A DNA stretch of 64,000 bases from Rubneribacter badeniensis. GTDB taxonomy: Bacteria; Actinomycetota; Coriobacteriia; Coriobacteriales; Eggerthellaceae. The translations under genes and the position numbers were made by a program. The notes below the pieces were generated by a model that was given only the letters and a program-made list of their open reading frames with translations, did no database searches and was not told the origin of the DNA. This document shows, in pieces, positions 9,657 through 18,841 of the stretch (positions are counted from its first letter, which is position 1; each line of letters starts with the position of its first letter). The stretch spans positions 1 to 64,000 of the forward strand of contig NZ_PPEL01000005.1 of the NCBI RefSeq assembly GCF_002899695.1, in the 5' to 3' direction.

Positions 9657-10769
9657 ATGCCGCATGATCCCTACAAGGCGCTTTACCTGCACCTGCCGTT
9701 CTGCGTGAGGCGCTGCGGCTACTGCGACTTCGCCACCGAGGCCGTGCCCGCCGACGACGCGCGCATCGACGCCTACGTGGAGGACCTGGCGCTGCAGGTG
9801 CGCCGCAAGGCCAAAGAAGGCGAGCTGGCGGCCGTGGAGACGGTGTACATCGGCGGGGGCACGCCCTCGCACGTGGGGATGCCGCGCCTGTCGATGCTCT
9901 TGTACACCCTGTCGCTTTCGATGCGGCTCGAGCCCGACGTGGAATGCGCGATGGAGGCGAACCCGGAGAGCCTGACCGGCAACATGGTGCGCGACATCTG
10001 GGCGCTCGGCGTGAACCGCCTGTCCATCGGCGTGCAGAGCCTCGACGATGCGGTGCTTCGGACGCTCGGGCGCGCGCACTCGGCCGACGACGCGCGCCGC
10101 GCCGTGGCGGCGGCGCGGGAGCGGTTCGACAACGTGAGCGTGGATCTCATGTGCGGCATCCCCGGTCAGAGCGCGGAGAGCTTCGAGGCCACCGTGCGCG
10201 AGGCCGTGGCGCTGGGCGCGTCGCACGTGAGCGTGTACCCGCTCACGATCGAGCCGCACACGCCGTTTCATCGCGCGGTCATGCGGGGGCAGATGCCCGA
10301 GCCGGACGACGACGTGGAGGCCGCGCACATGGAGATCGCCGCGCGCGTGCTGGCCGAGGCGGGCTTTTCGCGCTACGAGGTGGCGAGCTACGCGCTTCCC
10401 GGCCAGGAGTGCCGCCACAACATCGCGTATTGGACGGGCGCGCCGTACCTGGGCCTCGGGCGCAGCGCCGCCACGATGACGCAGAACGATAAGCGGCGCA
10501 TGCGCGTGCAGGACGGGCGGGTCACCGACGACCTGGACGCGCGCCAGATGGCCGCCGAGGACCTGATGCTGGGCATGCGTATGACGCGCGGCGTGTCGGA
10601 GGCGCAGGTGGAGCGCGCCGCCGCGCTCTTGCCGGAGGCGCCCGCCGCCCTCGCGCGCCTCGAGGCGCAGGGCCTTGTAGCGCACGAGGGCGGCCGCTTC
10701 CGCCCCACCGAGCGCGGCTGGCTCTGCGGCAACGAGCTGTACGGCGCGCTCTTCGACCTCGCGCCTTGA
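9657..10769 (+). CDS. hemW: Radical SAM heme chaperone HemW
   Basis: 370 residues, similar to oxygen-independent coproporphyrinogen oxidase HemN but of the HemW type. The [4Fe-4S]/SAM motif is CVRRCGYC at about residues 17-24, followed by GGGTPS and NPES motifs. GVQSLDDAVLRTLGR and DLMCGIPGQ are typical of the group. HemW delivers heme to membrane targets and does not make porphyrin, which would suit an anaerobe with cytochromes. AAGGAGG lies 4-5 nt before the ATG. Confidence 0.9.
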   Translation: MPHDPYKALYLHLPFCVRRCGYCDFATEAVPADDARIDAYVEDLALQVRRKAKEGELAAVETVYIGGGTPSHVGMPRLSMLLYTLSLSMRLEPDVECAMEANPESLTGNMVRDIWALGVNRLSIGVQSLDDAVLRTLGRAHSADDARRAVAAARERFDNVSVDLMCGIPGQSAESFEATVREAVALGASHVSVYPLTIEPHTPFHRAVMRGQMPEPDDDVEAAHMEIAARVLAEAGFSRYEVASYALPGQECRHNIAYWTGAPYLGLGRSAATMTQNDKRRMRVQDGRVTDDLDARQMAAEDLMLGMRMTRGVSEAQVERAAALLPEAPAALARLEAQGLVAHEGGRFRPTERGWLCGNELYGALFDLAP

Positions 10770-11012
10770 CCTCGCGTCCCGACCTTCCTCTCTCCGCTCG
10801 GGGAGAAGGGGCGAACGCGGTCGCTGTTGCGCGGTCGCGGCCGGTGGAGCGCATCGCGACGTCGGCGCGCCCGTTCCGCGCGGTCGCGACCCACGGGACG
10901 CGTCGCGATGCCGCCGCCCTCGCTCCTCGCAGCCGCGACCCGCGGCCATCTGTGGCCCTCTGCGGCCCTCTGTGCAGTAACCGTCGAGTTTCTCCATAAT
11001 TCCCTCTTGTCG

Positions 11013-11042
11013 TTAGCACTCTCGGAGTTCGGCTGCTAATAT
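11013..11042 (+). promoter_or_regulatory. CIRCE-like HrcA operator overlapping the hrcA promoter
   Basis: TTAGCACTC at 11013-11021, a 9-nt spacer, then GGCTGCTAA at 11031-11039: the left arm is perfect CIRCE and the right arm matches GAGTGCTAA in 7 of 9 positions. TTAGCA (11013-11018) can serve as -35 and TAATAT (11037-11042) as -10 with an 18-nt spacer. HrcA binding would therefore occlude RNA polymerase and repress hrcA-dnaJ. The preceding 240 nt after hemW hold nothing else I can recognise. Confidence 0.85.
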
Positions 11043-11095
11043 GGTATGTTGGCATGGTTCGAGGAGCGGACTGCGAGAGAGGAAGGTGGAGAAGC

Positions 11096-12109
11096 GTGCT
11101 TTCGGATCGAAGACAGCGGGTGCTCGCCGCCCTCATCGAAGAGTACGTCGCGCGCGCTTTGCCGGTGGGGTCGCGCACGCTGACGGAGCGCTACCAGCTG
11201 GGCGTGAGCCCCGCCACCGTGCGCAACGAGCTGTCCGTGCTCGAGGACGGCGGCTACATCACGCAGCCGCACACGTCGGCGGGCCGCGTTCCGACCGATT
11301 TCGGCTACCGCGCGTTCGTGGACAACCTGCTGTCCTGCGACCTCACGGCCGACGACGAGCGCTACCGCCCCGTGGTGGACGAGCTGCGCCGCAGCGCGAG
11401 CGAGCTCGATGCGCTGCTCGAGCAGACCTCCTCGGCCCTCACGCGCCTCACCGACTGCCTGTCCATCGTGCTGGCCCCGTCGGTGCTCAACCTGCGCATC
11501 AAGCAGCTCTCGCTCGTGTCGCTCACGCCGCACCGGGCCCTCGTCGTGCTCGTCACCGAGGACGGCCAGGTGTTCAACCGCCAGATGGAGTTCGCCGAGG
11601 AGGTGCCCTCCGACGAGCTTGCGCGCGTGCAGCGCTTCCTCGGCGAGGTCATGGGCGGCAAGACGCTGCAGGAGGTGGAGGACGGCCTGGGCCAGGGCAT
11701 GGTCGAGGCGTTCCGCGACCCGCTCGTGCGCATGGCGCTCGACGAGGTGCTGTCGTGTTTGCAGGAGAGCGCGCCCTCGCGCGCGCATCGTCTCGGGGTC
11801 AGCTCGCTTCTGACGAAGCCCGAGTTCAGCCAATCCCAGGCGCTTCTGCCCGTCATGCGGGTGCTCGAGGACGACACCGTGCTGCTGCACATCCTCGACG
11901 ACGCCGCGCGGCAGGGCGCGGGCGCGCCGAGCGTGCGCATCGGCAGCGAGAACGGCGCCGAGGCGCTTTCGGGCGTGTCGGTGGTGGCGAGCCGCTACGG
12001 GCGCGGCGCCTCGGCGGGCGTCGTGGCGGTGGTGGGCCCCACGCGCATGGACTATTCGAAAGTCATCCGGGCGGTGCGCATGGCGAGCGCGGCGCTCGAG
12101 GACGTGTAA
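11096..12109 (+). CDS. hrcA: Heat-inducible transcription repressor HrcA
   Basis: Represses class I heat-shock genes by binding CIRCE; its activity depends on GroE in other bacteria. About 337 residues. It has an N-terminal winged helix (LSDRRQRVLAALIEEY, then VSPATVRNELSVLEDGGYI and PHTSAGRVPTDFGYR, all HrcA hallmarks) and a GAF-like dimer domain. I prefer the GTG at 11096, preceded by a GGAAGGTGGAG purine run, because the protein then starts directly at the conserved helix; an ATG at 11054 would add unconserved residues. A CIRCE-like site lies upstream, implying autoregulation. Confidence 0.93.
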   Translation: MLSDRRQRVLAALIEEYVARALPVGSRTLTERYQLGVSPATVRNELSVLEDGGYITQPHTSAGRVPTDFGYRAFVDNLLSCDLTADDERYRPVVDELRRSASELDALLEQTSSALTRLTDCLSIVLAPSVLNLRIKQLSLVSLTPHRALVVLVTEDGQVFNRQMEFAEEVPSDELARVQRFLGEVMGGKTLQEVEDGLGQGMVEAFRDPLVRMALDEVLSCLQESAPSRAHRLGVSSLLTKPEFSQSQALLPVMRVLEDDTVLLHILDDAARQGAGAPSVRIGSENGAEALSGVSVVASRYGRGASAGVVAVVGPTRMDYSKVIRAVRMASAALEDV

Positions 12110-12178
12110 GGAACCGATGAGCGAGGAGGGCGCGTCGGCGAGGATCGCGCGGCCTCCGAAGAAAGGCAACGATCTCAG

Positions 12179-13315
12179 ATGGCCAGGGACCTGTACGAAG
12201 TTCTGGGAGTCTCCCGCGAGGCGACCGAGGACGAGATCAAGAAGGCGTTTCGCCGGCGTGCCCGCGAACTGCACCCCGACGTGAACAAGGCGCCCGATGC
12301 CGAGGAGCAGTTCAAGGAGCTCAACGAGGCGTACGACGTGCTGTCCGACGCGACGAAGCGCGCCCAGTACGACCGCTTCGGCACCGTTCCCGGCGCGGCG
12401 GGCGGCGCAGGGCCTTACGGCGGCGGCTACGTCGACTTCGAGGATCTGTTCGGCGGCGGCTTCGGCATGGGCGACATCTTCAGCTCGTTCTTCGGCGGCG
12501 CGGCGGGCGGGCGCGCCCCCCAGCGCCGGGAGGGGCGCGACATGGGCGTGGGGCTGCGCCTCACCCTCGAAGAGGTGGCGGCCGGCGCGAAGAAGGAGAT
12601 CGTCTACGACCGCCTGGCGCCGTGCCCCGACTGCGACGGATCGGGCCTCGGCCCCGACGGGCGCGAGGTCACCTGCCCCGACTGCCACGGCCAGGGGCGC
12701 GTGGTCACCGTCCAGCGCACCTTCCTCGGCGACATGCAGACGGCCACCACGTGCAAGGCGTGCGGCGGCACCGGGCGCACCATCGAGAACCCGTGCCCGG
12801 AGTGCGAGGGGCAGGGCCGCGTGCCCGACCGCCAGCGCGTGACCGTGGAGGTTCCCGTGGGCATCCGCGACGCGCAGCAGCTGCGCCTGTCGGGTTTCGG
12901 CGAGGCCGGCATGCACGGGGCCCGTCCGGGCGACCTCATCGTCACGGTGCGCATCCAGCCGCACGAGTTCTTCGAGCGCGACGGCGACAACCTGCATGCG
13001 CGCGCGAACGTGTCCATCGTGCAGGCGACGCTCGGCGCCGAGATCGAGATCGACGGCATCTTCGAGGGCGAGAAGGTGCAGGTGCGCATTCCCGAAGGCT
13101 GCCAGAACGAGCAGGTGGTGCGCGTCCGGAACTTCGGCATGCCGAAGTTCCGCAGCGAGTCGCGCGGGGACATGTTCGTGCACGTGAACGTGGTGGTGCC
13201 CAAGAAGGTGACGAAGAAGCAGCGCGAGCTTCTCGAGCGGCTGGCCCAGGAGATGGGAGAGGACGTGGCCGACGCGCGCACGCCCCTGCAGAAGCTGCGC
13301 GACGCGTTCAACTAG
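12179..13315 (+). CDS. dnaJ: Chaperone DnaJ (Hsp40)
   Basis: Co-chaperone that stimulates DnaK ATPase and binds unfolded proteins. 378 residues. It has a J domain at 1-70 with HPD in LHPDVNK, then a Gly/Phe-rich region ([17 protein letters not shown]). The zinc domain has four CxxCxGxG repeats: [24 protein letters not shown] and CPECEGQG. Two beta-barrel substrate domains follow. It lies 69 nt after hrcA, probably in the same CIRCE-controlled operon. grpE and dnaK are not adjacent, so this may be the second DnaJ of the genome. Confidence 0.96.
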   Translation: MARDLYEVLGVSREATEDEIKKAFRRRARELHPDVNKAPDAEEQFKELNEAYDVLSDATKRAQYDRFGTVPGAAGGAGPYGGGYVDFEDLFGGGFGMGDIFSSFFGGAAGGRAPQRREGRDMGVGLRLTLEEVAAGAKKEIVYDRLAPCPDCDGSGLGPDGREVTCPDCHGQGRVVTVQRTFLGDMQTATTCKACGGTGRTIENPCPECEGQGRVPDRQRVTVEVPVGIRDAQQLRLSGFGEAGMHGARPGDLIVTVRIQPHEFFERDGDNLHARANVSIVQATLGAEIEIDGIFEGEKVQVRIPEGCQNEQVVRVRNFGMPKFRSESRGDMFVHVNVVVPKKVTKKQRELLERLAQEMGEDVADARTPLQKLRDAFN

Positions 13316-13352
13316 CTGCGCTGATCCGCGAGCGGCGCGGCGAGCCGACGCT

Positions 13353-13374
13353 GCGGGGTGCAAAGGCGCCCCGC
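13353..13374 (+). terminator. Hairpin after dnaJ
   Basis: GCGGGGTGC (13353-13361) pairs with GCGCCCCGC (13366-13374) around AAAG, with one G-T wobble. It is followed by CTTG rather than a T-tract, so termination would be weak. The following 200 nt up to rsmE hold no gene I can support. Confidence 0.4.
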
Positions 13375-13575
13375 CTTGCCGCTCCAAGCCCTCCTCGCGT
13401 GCGCAAGCGCGCAGCCCTGCTCAACTTGGGCGGGGCATGCCCGCTCGGGCATCTGATTTGGGAATGGGCAAGCCCCAGGGCTCGTTCGTCACGGGAATCC
13501 GGGACGCCTCCGTGCCCTTCGCCGGCTTGCTAGCGCCAACCTGTGGGATTTCGATTTTCGCGAGTTCGGAGAAAC

Positions 13576-14382
13576 ATGTCGCTGCATCGGTTCTTTTTGG
13601 ACAACCAGGTGATCGCCGCCGAAAAGGAAGCGGTGTTCCCGCTGCGCCTTTCGGCAGACGACGCGAGGCATGCGCGCGTGCTGCGTCTCGCGCCGGGCGA
13701 GCATGTGACGGTGGTGGATGCCGCGCAGGATTACTTCGAATGCGAGATCGCGGCGTTCGACGACGCGCTCCCGTAGGTGCGCATCGCGCGGCATCTGGAC
13801 GAACCTGAGGCGACGCCGCAGGTCGTCCTCATGCAGGGCCTTGCGAAGGGCGACAAGGTGGAGACGGTCATCCGCCACGCCACGGAGTTGGGCGTGGCGG
13901 CGTTTCTGCCGTTTTCGTGCGAGCGGTCGGTGGTGCGGCTGGACGCGCGCAAGGCGGCGGCGAAGGCCGAGCGCTGGCGCGCCATCGCGAAGAGCGCGGC
14001 CATGCAGTCGGGCCAGCGCGCGGTGCCCGAGGTGCGCGAGCCGATGGCGCTTGCGCAGGCGTGCGAGCTGCTGGCCGGGGCCACGGCGCTGCTCGTGTGC
14101 TGGGAGGAGGCGCCGCAAACGGCGCATATCGCCGACGCGCTGGCCTACGGCATGGGGAAGTGCGGCGTCGCCGACCCCGCCGACGCGCGCGTGGGCGTGG
14201 TGGTGGGGCCCGAAGGGGGCCTGACCGAGCGGGAGGTGGACGCGCTGCTCTCGTGCAACCCGCGCGCGTCGCTCGTGTCGCTCGGCCCTGCCGTCCTGCG
14301 CACCGAGACGGCGGGCATCGTGGCTCCGGCGCTTGTTTTGCACGAGCTCTCCCGCATGGCGCGGAAAGGGGAGGGGCGATGA
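13576..14382 (+). pseudogene. rsmE: 16S rRNA m3U1498 methyltransferase RsmE, interrupted by an in-frame TAG
   Basis: RsmE is a SPOUT methyltransferase acting on 16S rRNA U1498. The N-terminal PUA-like part (MSLHRFFLDNQ, later DDARHARVLRLAPGEHV) runs to Leu-Pro and hits TAG at 13774-13776. The same frame then continues without further damage through VLMQGLAKGDKVETVIRHATELG and the SAM-binding knot VVVGPEGGLTEREVD, then SLGPAVLRTETA. The only lesion is one codon, consistent with CAG to TAG. A GTG follows the stop directly and could restart translation, but I see no ribosome-binding site for it. Options are a recent nonsense mutation, a sequencing error, read-through, or a split protein. Confidence 0.85.
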
Positions 14383-15743
14383 ACTTCGCCGTCATTAACT
14401 TGGGCTGCAAGGTGAACCGCGTGGAGTCCGACGACGTGGCGGCGCTTCTGCGCGCGCACGGCGTCGAAACGGGCGAGGAGGACGCCGACCTCGTCGTGGT
14501 GAACACCTGCACCGTCACCGGCGAGGCCGAGAAGAAGACGCGCAAGGCCGTGCGCCGCGCCCTGCGCGCGAATGATCGCTCGCGCGTGCTCGTGACCGGC
14601 TGCGCCGCCGCGATCGATCCTGCGTTCTTCGAGGGGCTCGACGCGCGCGTGGAGGTGGCGGGAAAGGCCGTGCTGCGAAAGCGCGCCGCCGAGCTGGCCT
14701 GCGCGCTTTCGCCTTCGGGAGGTGGATGCGACGCGAAGGTGCCTGCGGCGGGAGGGGAGGCCGCCCTGCCGCAGCCTGTCGCGCTCGCCTGCGAGGCCGC
14801 AGACGGCGCGGCTCCCCAAGGGGCGGGTGCGCCCCTTCTCCGAGTCGGATCGGGGTTTCGCACACGCGTGGGCGTGAAGGTGCAGGACGGCTGCGACAAC
14901 GCGTGCACGTTCTGCATCGTGCACACGGCCCGCGGCAAGGCGACGAGCCGCCCTGCCGACGAGGTCGCGCGCGAGTGCGCCTCCTACGCCGGGGCCGGCG
15001 CGAAGGAGATCGTGCTCACCGGCATCAACTTGGGATCGTACCGCGACGGAGGCTCATCGCGTCGCGATACGCGCGCGACGCGCCTCGCCGGTTTGCTGCG
15101 CAGGCTCCTCGACGAGACGGCCGACCTGCGCGCGCCGGACGAGCCGCCCGTGCGCTTCCGCATCTCGAGCGTCGAGCCGCGCGACGTGGACGACGATCTC
15201 GTCGAGGTGCTGGCCCGTGCGGAGGGGCGCGTGTGCCGTCACCTCCACCTGCCCTTGCAGTCCGGCAGCACGAAGGTGCTGCGCGAGATGGCGCGCCCCT
15301 ACGATGCCGCCGCGTACGTGGCGCTCGTGCGCAGGCTGCGCGCCCGCGTGCCGAGCATCGCGCTGTCGACCGACGTCATCGTGGGCTTTCCGGGGGAGAC
15401 GGACGAGGACTTCGAGGCGACGCTCTCCCTCGCGCGCGCTTGCGGCTTCGCCAAGATGCACGTGTTCCCGTACTCGATACGCGCAGGGACCCCTGCGGCG
15501 GCGCGCGAGGACCAGGTGGACGCTTCCGTGAAGGCCGCGCGTGCCGCGCGTCTGCGCGCCCTTTCCGACGAGCTTCGCCGTGCCGATTACGGGCGGCGGG
15601 CGGGCACGGTGGAGCTTGCGCTCGTCGAGGAGGACGGCCTCGCCACCGTCGAGAGCCACTATCGCGTGCCCGTCCCGCTCGGAGCCGCGCTGGGATCGCT
15701 CGCGCCGGTCCGACTGCCCGAACGTCCGGAGGAGGAGCTTTGA
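14379..15743 (+). CDS. mtaB: tRNA t6A37 methylthiotransferase MtaB
   Basis: Radical SAM enzyme that converts t6A37 to ms2t6A37 in tRNAs reading ANN codons. 454 residues. The N-terminal UPF0004 domain carries three cluster cysteines in LGCKVN, NTCTVT and VTGCAA. The radical SAM motif is CDNACTFC, and the TRAM-like C-terminus is short. A Gly/Ala-rich insertion at about residues 108-145 separates the domains and is unusually long. The ATG overlaps the rsmE stop (ATGA), and the stop overlaps the next start (TGATG), so rsmE, mtaB and the C39-like gene form one coupled unit. Confidence 0.92.
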   Translation: MNFAVINLGCKVNRVESDDVAALLRAHGVETGEEDADLVVVNTCTVTGEAEKKTRKAVRRALRANDRSRVLVTGCAAAIDPAFFEGLDARVEVAGKAVLRKRAAELACALSPSGGGCDAKVPAAGGEAALPQPVALACEAADGAAPQGAGAPLLRVGSGFRTRVGVKVQDGCDNACTFCIVHTARGKATSRPADEVARECASYAGAGAKEIVLTGINLGSYRDGGSSRRDTRATRLAGLLRRLLDETADLRAPDEPPVRFRISSVEPRDVDDDLVEVLARAEGRVCRHLHLPLQSGSTKVLREMARPYDAAAYVALVRRLRARVPSIALSTDVIVGFPGETDEDFEATLSLARACGFAKMHVFPYSIRAGTPAAAREDQVDASVKAARAARLRALSDELRRADYGRRAGTVELALVEEDGLATVESHYRVPVPLGAALGSLAPVRLPERPEEEL

Positions 15744-16816
15744 TGTCTGCGCTCGATCCCGACCGCGACGAGGCGCGCGAACGCGCGCGGAGGCGCCTTG
15801 AGGCGCGCCGCGCCCGCATGCGCGGGCAAGATCGCTCCCCACGTCCGAACGGCGCCCTCGCGGGCGCGTCCGCGCTTGCGCGGGCCGCTGCGGCGGCGGT
15901 CGGGCGCCTCGGTCCCAAAGGCCTCGCGGCGGCGGGCGGGGCGCTTATCGTCGCCCTCGTCCTCATCGTCGCGCTCGTCGTTCGCGGATGCTCGGGCTCT
16001 CCTGAGTCCGTTTCGGCTCCGGCGCCCGAGGGCGAGCAGCCCGTCGAGCCGACGGTGGAGCCCGAGCCCGAGCCTGCGGACGAGGCCGCGCTCGCGGTGA
16101 TCCTCGGCGACGAGCTTGCCGCGTCCCTCGTCCAAGCCTCCGAGGCGGGCGGGGACGCAGCCTGGATCGCCGCGCATCCGGAGGCCTTCGCCGTGGACGG
16201 CGAGGCCGTGCAGCGCAAGCTTCTCAAGCTGGCGGCCGAGGAGCCGCTGGCGGTGCCGTTCGTACGCTCCTTCCCCGACCGGTATCCTGCCGACGCGGCC
16301 GAGCCCTGCGACGCGCCGGCCCAAGGAGAGGTGCCCCGGCTCTACCAATGGGACGTGCGCTGGGGGAGCACCGTGTACTCGTCGACGGCGTTCGCCCTCA
16401 CGGGCTGCTGTCCGACGTCGCTCTCGATGGTCTACCAGGGGCTTACCGGCAAGGGCGACCTGTCGCCCTACGACATGGGCCAGCGTGCGCGCGAGGGCGG
16501 CTACGAGACGGAGTACGACGGCACGGACCAGACCTTCCTCGTCGCCGAGGCGCCGAGCCTGGGCCTTTCCTGCGAGCAGATCGCCGTGGACGCCGACGCT
16601 CTGCGCACGGCGCTCGAGGCCGGGAAGGTCGTCATCTGCAACGTGGGTCCCGGCGACTTCACCGAGGGCGGGCATTTCTTCGTGATCACCGGCCTCGACG
16701 ACGAAGGGAGGCTTGCGATCAACGATCCCTATTCGGCCGAGCGCTCCGACCGGGCATGGGATGTCGACCAGGTGATCTCCCAGACCATGGGGCTCTACGC
16801 CTATTCGGCCGCCTGA
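15743..16816 (+). CDS. Membrane-anchored C39-like cysteine peptidase family protein
   Basis: 357 residues. An Arg-rich cytoplasmic N-terminus (1-60) is followed by a membrane helix (about 62-80), a Pro/Glu linker (90-115) and an extracytoplasmic papain-like domain of the C39_2 type (about 195-357). Candidate catalytic residues are Cys222 or Cys223 (TGCCPTSLSMVY), His311 (GGHFFVITG) and Asp328 (NDPY). GGAGGAGG precedes the ATG, and the start overlaps the mtaB stop. The likely role is cell-surface peptide or peptidoglycan cleavage, but the substrate is unknown. A second gene of the same architecture lies at 22592-23398. Confidence 0.8.
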   Translation: MSALDPDRDEARERARRRLEARRARMRGQDRSPRPNGALAGASALARAAAAAVGRLGPKGLAAAGGALIVALVLIVALVVRGCSGSPESVSAPAPEGEQPVEPTVEPEPEPADEAALAVILGDELAASLVQASEAGGDAAWIAAHPEAFAVDGEAVQRKLLKLAAEEPLAVPFVRSFPDRYPADAAEPCDAPAQGEVPRLYQWDVRWGSTVYSSTAFALTGCCPTSLSMVYQGLTGKGDLSPYDMGQRAREGGYETEYDGTDQTFLVAEAPSLGLSCEQIAVDADALRTALEAGKVVICNVGPGDFTEGGHFFVITGLDDEGRLAINDPYSAERSDRAWDVDQVISQTMGLYAYSAA

Positions 16817-16911
16817 CGCCCCGCCGCCCGCCGCATCCCGGGTTTCGCGCCCAACCGCAAGCGGTTTCGACTCGGTTTAGTGACGCCCGCATGGTCCGGC
16901 GGGCGGCGTGG

Positions 16912-16917
16912 TACAAT
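16912..16917 (+). promoter_or_regulatory. -10 hexamer implying a leaderless phoH transcript
   Basis: TACAAT is followed by six bases and then the phoH ATG at 16924, so the expected +1 is the A of the start codon. No Shine-Dalgarno is present. The -35 region is poorly matched. Confidence 0.5.
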
Positions 16918-16923
16918 GGCCAT

Positions 16924-17880
16924 ATGACAGACCAGACCCAAATCACGCTCACGGCCCCGCGCAGCGTGGACATGGCGCTCATCGTCGGGCCGGCCGATGA
17001 GACGCTTCGCCTCGTGCAAGACTCGTTCCAGGCGCGCATCACGGTGCGCGGCGACGCCATCGTGCTCGAGGGCGACCCGATCGAGGTGCAGTCGCTCACG
17101 GCGCTGTTCAGCGACCTCATCAAGCTCGTGGAAGACGGCGGCGAGCCCACCTGCGATTACGTGCGCCGCGCCATCGACCTTCTGCGCACGGCGGAGTTCA
17201 GCCCGCAAACGCTGCGCGAGGACATCCTGCTCACGTACCGCGGCCGCGCCATCCGCCCGAAGACTGCGGGTCAGAAGCGCTACGTGGATGCCGTCCGCGA
17301 GCACACCGTCACGTTCGGCATCGGGCCGGCGGGCACCGGCAAGACCTACCTCGCCATGGCCATGGCCGTGGCCGCGCTCAAGCGCAAGGAGGTGGGCCGC
17401 ATCATCCTCACGCGGCCCGTGGTGGAGGCGGGGGAGAGCCTGGGCTTTCTGCCCGGCACCCTCGCCGAGAAGGTGGACCCCTACATCCGCCCGCTCTACG
17501 ATGCGCTCTTCGACATGACCGACATGGAGCGCGCCAACCAGCTCATCGACAGCGGCGTCATCGAGATCGCCCCGCTCGCGTTCATGCGCGGGCGCACTCT
17601 GAACGACAGCTTCATCATCCTCGACGAGGCGCAGAACACCACGCCCGAGCAGATGAAGATGTTCCTCACGCGCCTCGGGTTCGGCTCGAAGATGGTCGTC
17701 ACCGGCGACGCCACCCAGCTCGATCTGCCGCGCGGCGTCTCGGGCCTCAAAGGGGTGCGCGACGTGCTCGACGGCATCGACGGCATCGCGTTTTGCGAGC
17801 TTTCCGGCAAAGACGTCGTGCGGCACTCGCTCGTGGCCGCCATCGTCGCGGCCTACGATCAGGCGAGCAGAAAGGCTTGA
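16924..17880 (+). CDS. phoH: PhoH-like ATPase / putative RNA helicase
   Basis: 318 residues. An N-terminal KH-like region is followed by the PhoH ATPase domain with Walker A GIGPAGTGKTYLA, TRPVVEAGESLGFLPG, and Walker B FIILDEAQNTTPEQMKMFLTR. VTGDATQLDLPRG completes the signature. The family is linked to RNA metabolism and commonly precedes ybeY, as here (5 nt apart), followed by dgkA and era. The start has no ribosome-binding site and sits 6 nt downstream of a TACAAT -10, suggesting leaderless translation. Confidence 0.93.
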   Translation: MTDQTQITLTAPRSVDMALIVGPADETLRLVQDSFQARITVRGDAIVLEGDPIEVQSLTALFSDLIKLVEDGGEPTCDYVRRAIDLLRTAEFSPQTLREDILLTYRGRAIRPKTAGQKRYVDAVREHTVTFGIGPAGTGKTYLAMAMAVAALKRKEVGRIILTRPVVEAGESLGFLPGTLAEKVDPYIRPLYDALFDMTDMERANQLIDSGVIEIAPLAFMRGRTLNDSFIILDEAQNTTPEQMKMFLTRLGFGSKMVVTGDATQLDLPRGVSGLKGVRDVLDGIDGIAFCELSGKDVVRHSLVAAIVAAYDQASRKA

Positions 17881-17884
17881 GAGC

Positions 17885-18346
17885 ATGGACATCCAGATCA
17901 ACTACGACTATCGCAAAGAGGACCTCGAGAAGCTGCCCTTGCACGAGCTCACCCAGTTCGTGCTCGCCCGCGAGGACAAGCCCTTCAGCACCGAAGTGTC
18001 CGTGAGCTTCGTCACCGACGAGGCCATAGCCGAGCTCAACGAGCGCTACCGTCAGAAGTCCGGCCCCACCGACGTGCTGTCGTTCGAGTGCGACGGCGCG
18101 GACGACGACCTGTCTGCCATGACGCTGGCAGAGGATCCGGTCTTCGAGCTGGGCGACGTCGTCATCGCGCCCGACGTGGCGGCTCGCCAGACGCGCGAGT
18201 TCGGCACCACGTTCGAGGAGGAGATCAGCCTTCTGCTCGTGCACGGTCTTTTGCACCTGTGCGGCTACGACCACATCGCCGACGACGAAGCCGAGGTCAT
18301 GGAAAGGCGCGAGGCCGAGATCCTCGAGGCCTGGGCGAAGCGCTGA
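17885..18346 (+). CDS. ybeY: Endoribonuclease YbeY
   Basis: Single-strand-specific, zinc-dependent RNase needed for 16S rRNA 3' maturation and ribosome quality control. 153 residues. The metal motif HGLLHLCGYDH (HxxxHxxGxDH form) is complete, and NERYRQKSGPTDVLSFE is the conserved N-terminal block. It is four bases after phoH, with AGAGC before the ATG. An insertion of acidic residues (DGADDDLSAMTLAEDP) lies between the two blocks, as in other GC-rich Gram-positives. Confidence 0.94.
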   Translation: MDIQINYDYRKEDLEKLPLHELTQFVLAREDKPFSTEVSVSFVTDEAIAELNERYRQKSGPTDVLSFECDGADDDLSAMTLAEDPVFELGDVVIAPDVAARQTREFGTTFEEEISLLLVHGLLHLCGYDHIADDEAEVMERREAEILEAWAKR

Positions 18347-18363
18347 GGACGGGGGAGGAAGCC

Positions 18364-18831
18364 GTGGAAGGGCCCTGCGCCATGGGCGAGGACGACCGCG
18401 ACGAGGCCGCGTGCGCGACGGACGGTTTCGTTCGCAACGACGCCGACAAGGCGAAGGGGTCGCGTGCCCGCTTTCCTTTGAGCTGCGCGTTCAAGTGCGC
18501 TTGGGACGGCGTCGCCTACGCGGTGCGCTCGCAGCGCAACATGAGGATCCACCTCGCCGTGGCGGCGGTCGCTGCGGCGCTGGGGTTCGCGCTGCGCATC
18601 GACGGCCCGTCCTGGGCGGCCGTGCTCGTGTGCATAGGATCCGTGATCGCCGCCGAGCTCGTGAACACGGCGGTCGAGTCGGTGGTGGACCTCGTCTCCC
18701 CCGAATACCACGAATTGGCCCGCCGGGCGAAGGACTGCGCCGCGGGCGCCGTACTCGTCTTGTCCCTCGCCGCCGTCGCGGTGGCGCTCGTCGTGTACCT
18801 GCCGCCCGCCTGGGCGCTTCTGACCTCGTAG
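18364..18831 (+). CDS. dgkA: Diacylglycerol / undecaprenol kinase (DgkA family)
   Basis: Small integral membrane kinase, 155 residues. A polar, acidic extension of about 45 residues precedes the conserved core: FKCAWDGVAYAVRSQRNMRIH, then membrane helices and AAELVNTAVESVVDL with the catalytic Glu, then ARRAKDCAAGAVL. In Gram-positives this form usually phosphorylates undecaprenol. The GTG at 18364 follows GGGGGAGG by five bases, which favours it over the ATG at 18382. It belongs to the phoH-ybeY-dgkA-era run. Confidence 0.88.
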   Translation: MEGPCAMGEDDRDEAACATDGFVRNDADKAKGSRARFPLSCAFKCAWDGVAYAVRSQRNMRIHLAVAAVAAALGFALRIDGPSWAAVLVCIGSVIAAELVNTAVESVVDLVSPEYHELARRAKDCAAGAVLVLSLAAVAVALVVYLPPAWALLTS

Positions 18832-18841
18832 GACCGAAAGG

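Noticed and set aside
11036-13387. Open minus-strand frame of about 780 codons opposite hrcA-dnaJ
   Set aside because: Same shadow-frame composition, and the plus strand clearly encodes HrcA and DnaJ.
13774-13776. TAG in rsmE read as pyrrolysine
   Set aside because: TAG ends many genes here (comEC, holA, lepA, dnaJ, era, rpsO, pnp, recA, rny), so it is an ordinary stop; no pyrrolysine genes are seen.
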